Below are positions 59,755 through 64,000 of a stretch of DNA of 64,000 nucleotides, piece by piece; positions within the stretch are counted from its first letter, which is position 1, and every line of letters begins with the position of its first letter. The position numbers were made by a program, and so were the translations under genes. The stretch spans positions 10,111,501 through 10,175,500 of the forward strand of contig CP114490.1 in assembly GCA_027186245.1 (NCBI GenBank). Direction: 5' to 3'. The notes beneath the pieces were generated by a model. That model saw only the letters and a program-made list of their open reading frames with translations. It had not been told where the DNA came from and made no database searches. The DNA is from Coriaria nepalensis (lineage: Eukaryota; Streptophyta; Magnoliopsida; Cucurbitales; Coriariaceae).

Positions 59755-59941
59755 AAGTAGCCGTATGTATATTAACATTTAATTATTCCCATATTATAAA
59801 AACTTAATATTTTTTAAATTAATTTGAGAATTAATAAATTATGATTTTTTTTAATTATATAAGTTGGTCAAGTGTTGAGTGTTACATATATTGAACATTG
59901 ATGATGAGCTACCACATCGATATTAAAATGTTTATTATTTT

Positions 59942-60658
59942 TGTTAGGCCCGATTTCAGGAATGGTCAGTATAGTCTATAGAAATAGAGTATTGTTAAAA
60001 GATAATAATTGAGGCTAAGGTCCAGTGGAACTGAGGTAGCATTAGTCGGCCTAGCATTTTTTGTGGCTGAATGGGATGAGAAGGCGTAAGACAACGTTGA
60101 GGTCGAGCCAAGTTTTTCCTCACTCAACTCAGACATGGGCATTGGAATGCAGAAGAAGTGGCCAAGTGAAAAGTAACTGACACTCTACTGGAAACCATAC
60201 CTTGGGCGTGTCAGGCAAGAGTGGTGCTGCTACGCATCAAGGGGCACCGGAGGTGTTAGACTGAGGCAGTGCCGTAGTACGTAGAGAAATCTATGAGTGG
60301 GGAGCAGATCTCTACTGTGTCGGACTGTGAGGGTGCTGACGCCCATTATGGAGCAGGGAGTGATCAGAATATTGAGCAATGAGAGTGAGACACGTGTTAA
60401 GCTGTCTGGGATCTCCCGACCGTGACTAGGTATAAAAGCCAATAGGGACAACGTAAATTGGTAATGGATATTTTCCTAAGAGAATATACTTCTCACTATC
60501 TTCTCTCCGATTCTTCCTCTAGAAAACTGACTAGAGCATCAGAGCGGGGTTAGTCGATCACTATCCCGGTTGCATTTTGTTGTTGAGTGCAGGTATATAT
60601 TTTAGAGCACATTATAGATGGTGAAACCCTCTATAGTGGATGGAAATTTACGTCAACA
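59942..60658 (+). mobile_element. 5' LTR of a Ty3/gypsy relic
   Basis: Begins TGTTAGGCC and ends GTCAACA, so the ends are TGTT..AACA, the usual LTR form, about 717 bases. TATAAAAG at 60431-60438 is a good LTR promoter TATA box. Immediately after comes GTTTGGCGCCGACCGTGAG (60659 on), matching the primer-binding and leader region seen after the LTR of many plant gypsy elements. The left boundary is inferred. Confidence 0.6.
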
Positions 60659-60828
60659 GTTTGGCGCCGACCGTGAGAACGTTGTCTTCCCTTTTAAAGT
60701 TCTAACAGATCAACAACCTGGCCGAGAGAAAGATACAAGATGGAAAACTTTGGGGAAGAGCAGATGGGAGAGAGTGAAAGGGGAGAGAGAGGCAGAGGAG
60801 GAGTCCTCAACTGATCTATGTGGGTAAC

Positions 60829-61003
60829 TTGGTGTTCAGAAAGATTATTAACCCTTTGCATAAGGGCCCTTTAAAGTTAAACTGGGAAGGACCCTATAAG
60901 GTTGTACATGAGCTTAGGCTAGGAGTATATAGACTCTAGAATGAAGCAGGGAAAAAGCTAGCGCATCTTTGGAACTAAGAAAACCTCAAAGTCTACCGCA
61001 AAA
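60829..61003 (+). mobile_element. End of gypsy integrase, stops in frame
   Basis: One frame reads LVFRKIINPLHKGPLKLNWE then GPYKVVHELRLGVYRL, stop, GKKLAHLWN, stop, ENLKVYRK. This is the C-terminal tail of Ty3/gypsy pol. It lies only ~170 bases after the primer-binding region, so gag, protease, RT, RNase H and most of integrase have been deleted. Confidence 0.8.
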
Positions 61004-61142
61004 GAGAGGAAGAAGAGGGTGACGACTAGTGTGATACTTGTATTATTGATCCTATTATTCAGTTAAAATGCGCTCAAATTGCCCGCCCAATGAATGAAAT
61101 GAAATTATGTTTGTTATCATCAATAACTGGAAGCACCACAAC

Positions 61143-61690
61143 TTGAGCACTTATTTGGTGCCCAAAGTAATGAAAATTTGAGCACCCGATATGAGCTCAA
61201 CATTAATAACTTGGAGCGCTTATTTGGCGCTTAAGGTAATGAAGATCTTAGCACATGATAGGGGCTCAACATCAATAACTTGGAGTGCTTATTTTGTGCC
61301 TAATGTAATGAAGAACTAAGCATCATATAGGAGTTCAACACCAATAACTTGGAGCGCTTATTTGGTGCCCAAGGTAATTAAGAATTGAGCACCCAATATA
61401 GGGTCAACATCAAGAAATTGGAGCTCTTATTTGACGCTCAAAGTAATGAAGAACTGAGCACCTGATAAGGGCTCAACTCCAATAACTTGGAGCGTTTATT
61501 TAAAGCCCAATGTAATAAAGATTTGATAATCCAATAGGGGCTTAACATTAATAACTTTGAGCGCTTATTTGATGCTCAAGGTAATTAAGAACTGAGCACT
61601 CAATAGAGGCTCAACATCAAGAGCTTGAGAGTGCTTATTTAGTACCTAAGGTAAAGAAGAACTGAGCATCCGACATGGACTTAATATATA
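61143..61690 (+). repeat. 69-bp tandem array, eight copies
   Basis: The word TTGGAGCGCTTATTTGG or a variant recurs at 61143, 61211, 61280, 61349, 61418, 61487, 61556 and 61625, a strict 69-base step. Each unit also carries GGTAATGAAGAACTGAGCAC and GGGCTCAACATCAATAAC variants. It follows the pol end directly, where some plant gypsy lineages carry tandem repeats before the 3' LTR. No 3' LTR was found beyond it. Confidence 0.9.
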
Positions 61691-61699
61691 ATAAACTTG

Positions 61700-64000
61700 T
61701 GGCTTAATACTTAAGTCCATTTTATCCGACAAACCTAACCTCTATGTGTTTAGTTTTTTAGAAAAGAGGAGATAAAGGTGACTAAGTATTGAGAAGACAA
61801 GTACTAACAAAGCCATGAAAAAGGTAAGGAAAGATTTGATTGATTGAGAGAAAGGTTACAAGATTACAACAACAAAAAAGAAGACGAAAACAATACTAGG
61901 GTTTATTAATCAGCCCAGATACATCAATGGGTCAAATCTCTTAAATCTGTCTGTCTATACATGTATATACAATCCAAGAAATATTTGAGTGGATAAATAA
62001 GAAGTTTTACTGTTGTTTGATGCTTTCATTCATGTTGTCTGGCTATAAGGAATGTGATGGGGCTACCTTTTGGTACCTATCAATTTCAATCGAACTGTTA
62101 CCATAGCTCTTGTTTGTCAACCGCAACAGAAGCATGCATCTTATCATGTCCTCACAATCAACCTTATTTCCTATTTTAAAGAGAACCTCAATGTTCTTTC
62201 TTGAATAATTTTGTACGTTTGGCTCCATTTGGAGTGGAAACTCAATTTGATTGTTAAAGATAATTATTTCTCTTTATTTTATCTAACCTAGGTGATCAGA
62301 TAGCAAACCAAGCATGCATGTTCGAATGGTACTTTTGTGGTGGATAATTGGATTGACATGTTAGAATACATGATTACTCTTATCCTTATCCAGATGGAAA
62401 ACATGGTTCATGATGTCGCCAAAAAATAAAATAAAGATTAGAGAGCTGAATCATAGATAATAAAGATTGTATTTCATCAATTTTAATACGAGAGACTTTA
62501 CAAGTTGTATACTTTTTCTCTTATCTCTTAATTTAGTAGTTGTCCTCTACTTCTTACTTCTTTCTTGGGTCTTGAGAGCTTTTTAAAAGAAAAAAACTCT
62601 TAAGGATCTAAACTCATTTTTATCTCATTTGAGTCCTTTTATTTCTATTTAAGATTCATTTATTAAAATTATTTTAATTGAGTTTATAATTAATTTAGTA
62701 TCTCGATTTTATAAAATATATTATAAAATATGATTAGATTAGGAAACATACTTAAGTGTCAAAGTTTATCTATTATATTATAAAATATGATTAGATTAGA
62801 TAAACTTTGACACTTAAGATTGACACTTATATAATAACTTTTTTTTTTCAAAGTTTATCTATTGCTATTTTACTTTAATGTTTTAATTATATGCAAATGT
62901 AAAAAAATCTTCTTCTCATAAGGGAAGGAAAAAAACAAAAGAAGAAGAAAACATTGGAAAAGGAAAAAGGTTCCAGAATTTGAAAATCATTCATGCAGGA
63001 GGATATGAACTTTCTGACCATAATAAATCTATTTTAGGAATTCAGAGTGAGAGTACCAGAACTATGATGACAAGACAAAGGTTTATCAACTGGATCAATC
63101 AAGTTATGGGATTTCATCAAAACCCAACTAAAGAAACTGTCAGAGTTCGTTATGACTACTAGTACATCAACCTCGTGGCCCTTGCCGATATATCTCTTCC
63201 AGCTCTTCTGACAAACTTAATCAAATTCACTTCCCGTTCAGAAAGAGGTATATATATATATATTCGAGATTCAAATCAAGTATGTATTTAACTATATCTC
63301 AAATATACTCAAGTAAGTTATATGCCAAATACCGTCTTAGTATGGATTCTATTCGTATTATTCAGATTGATTCCTTGACATGCATAAGATTCGTAGCTGT
63401 CGATGTTACCGGAAATTGTTTAGCAAGACTTAATTATCCGATTGCTCTTAACTTAAAGACATATATGATCATTGTGATTTGTGGGCTCTACTTTGATATA
63501 ATATTTAAATATATTAAAGATTTTTATTGATAGGTAATATAATTAAACATAATTATGCATAATTTATAATAATTTTAAATTTTAAGATAATCAATAATTT
63601 AATATAATATTATAATATACTTTTTAAATTCACTAATCAATTTTTAGTTATTTCAATAAAGGGAGAATTAAAAATTCTTAATAAAAAATAATATAATTAC
63701 TGCCGGTTCAAACTTAACTAAAGATTCTTAAGCTATCATAACTTAACAAAATTGCATGTTTTTGTAGGGGGAAAAATTCCATATGTAAGTTCATGTACAG
63801 TGGCGATTTTCAGTTTGAAGTTTAAGTCAAGAGTCTGTGAGAAAGAACCCGCCAATCACCATCACCGAGCAACAATATATCTTGCCATTTTTATAGCCCA
63901 GTAATTATCATGTCTACGTACGCTAAGTAATCCTTACATGTAGCATAGTGAGAGGACCTTAATTGTCTAGCCATCTTTCCATGCAACCAATTTGGCAAAC
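61700..64000. other. Intergenic to window end, no gene recognised
   Basis: AT-rich DNA with chance frames at 62043-62228 (-), 62980-63162 (+) and 63282-63530 (+), none with a known domain. The sequence TTATCTATTATATTATAAAATATGATTAGATTAG is partly repeated in inverted and direct form near 62705-62805. If a gene starts beyond 64000 its promoter could lie at the end. Confidence 0.45.

Larger units (their letters stand above)
55262..59941. other. Intergenic with interleaved duplicated segments
   Basis: No gene recognised. A 67-codon minus frame at 55666-55869 has no known domain. Microsatellites: TA near 56128-56141, TAA at about 56497-56526, TA at 58105-58130. Two segments are each present twice in the order A-B-A-B and a minisatellite lies at 59290-59520; both are listed separately. 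Confidence 0.5.

Noticed and set aside
61143..61690. Regular array that could suggest a CRISPR
   Set aside because: The 69-bp units are contiguous with no unique spacers, the genome is a plant's, and the array follows a gypsy pol end.
62043..62228. 61-codon minus frame with a helical Leu-rich stretch, considered as a BAG-domain piece
   Set aside because: The residue pattern did not fit a BAG domain well enough and no adjoining exon was found.

Overview
The window reads as nuclear DNA of a flowering plant, most likely a eudicot. It is AT-rich, the genes carry GT..AG introns, the protein families are plant-specific (Gnk2/DUF26 secretory protein, group I formin, ATXR3, NPH3-type BTB, XTH, DREB2, GH3), and the intergenic DNA is filled with decayed plant transposons. 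Nothing in it fixes the genus.

Layout. 0-6.6 kb: an intact single-exon DUF26 gene, then a hairpin repeat, then a broken second DUF26 copy joined to a 5'-truncated Ty1/copia element. 8.7-12.65 kb: a six-exon group I formin (+). 12.9-15.7 kb: a fresh 143-bp tandem duplication, a GTCGA-rich minisatellite and a reverse-oriented copia remnant. 16.66-27.43 kb: a complete ATXR3/SDG2-type histone methyltransferase gene (-), 19 coding exons assembled here into 2358 codons, with a ~0.7 kb microsatellite in one intron inside the SET-coding part. 28-40 kb: a gene desert with a C-poor degenerate repeat block, a decayed Ulp1 (C48 protease)-like reading frame typical of Mutator-like elements, a second copia LTR, and a non-autonomous hAT-like element with an 8-bp target duplication. 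40.4-42.8 kb: an NPH3-family BTB gene (+). 44.5-45.8 kb: an XTH9-type xyloglucan endotransglucosylase gene (+) with a one-base frameshift near its C-terminus. 49.2-49.7 kb: a short DREB2-type transcription factor (+) with an inferred 5'UTR intron and a uORF. 50.2-52.0 kb: an F-box/LRR/FBD gene (+). 52.5-55.1 kb: a GH3 acyl-acid-amido synthetase (-) with an auxin-response element overlapping a G-box. 55-64 kb: interleaved duplicated segments, a minisatellite and a Ty3/gypsy relic made of one LTR, a primer-binding region, the end of integrase and a 69-bp tandem array.

The genes are independent plant genes, not an operon or pathway. GH3 (auxin conjugation), XTH (wall loosening), NPH3-BTB (blue-light/auxin signalling family) and formin (actin and growth) share a loose growth theme, but the sequence gives no evidence that the cluster is functional. 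I saw no convincing tRNA, rRNA or CRISPR locus. Exon coordinates come from GT/AG consensus, frame continuity and remembered family structure; no search or computation was run.
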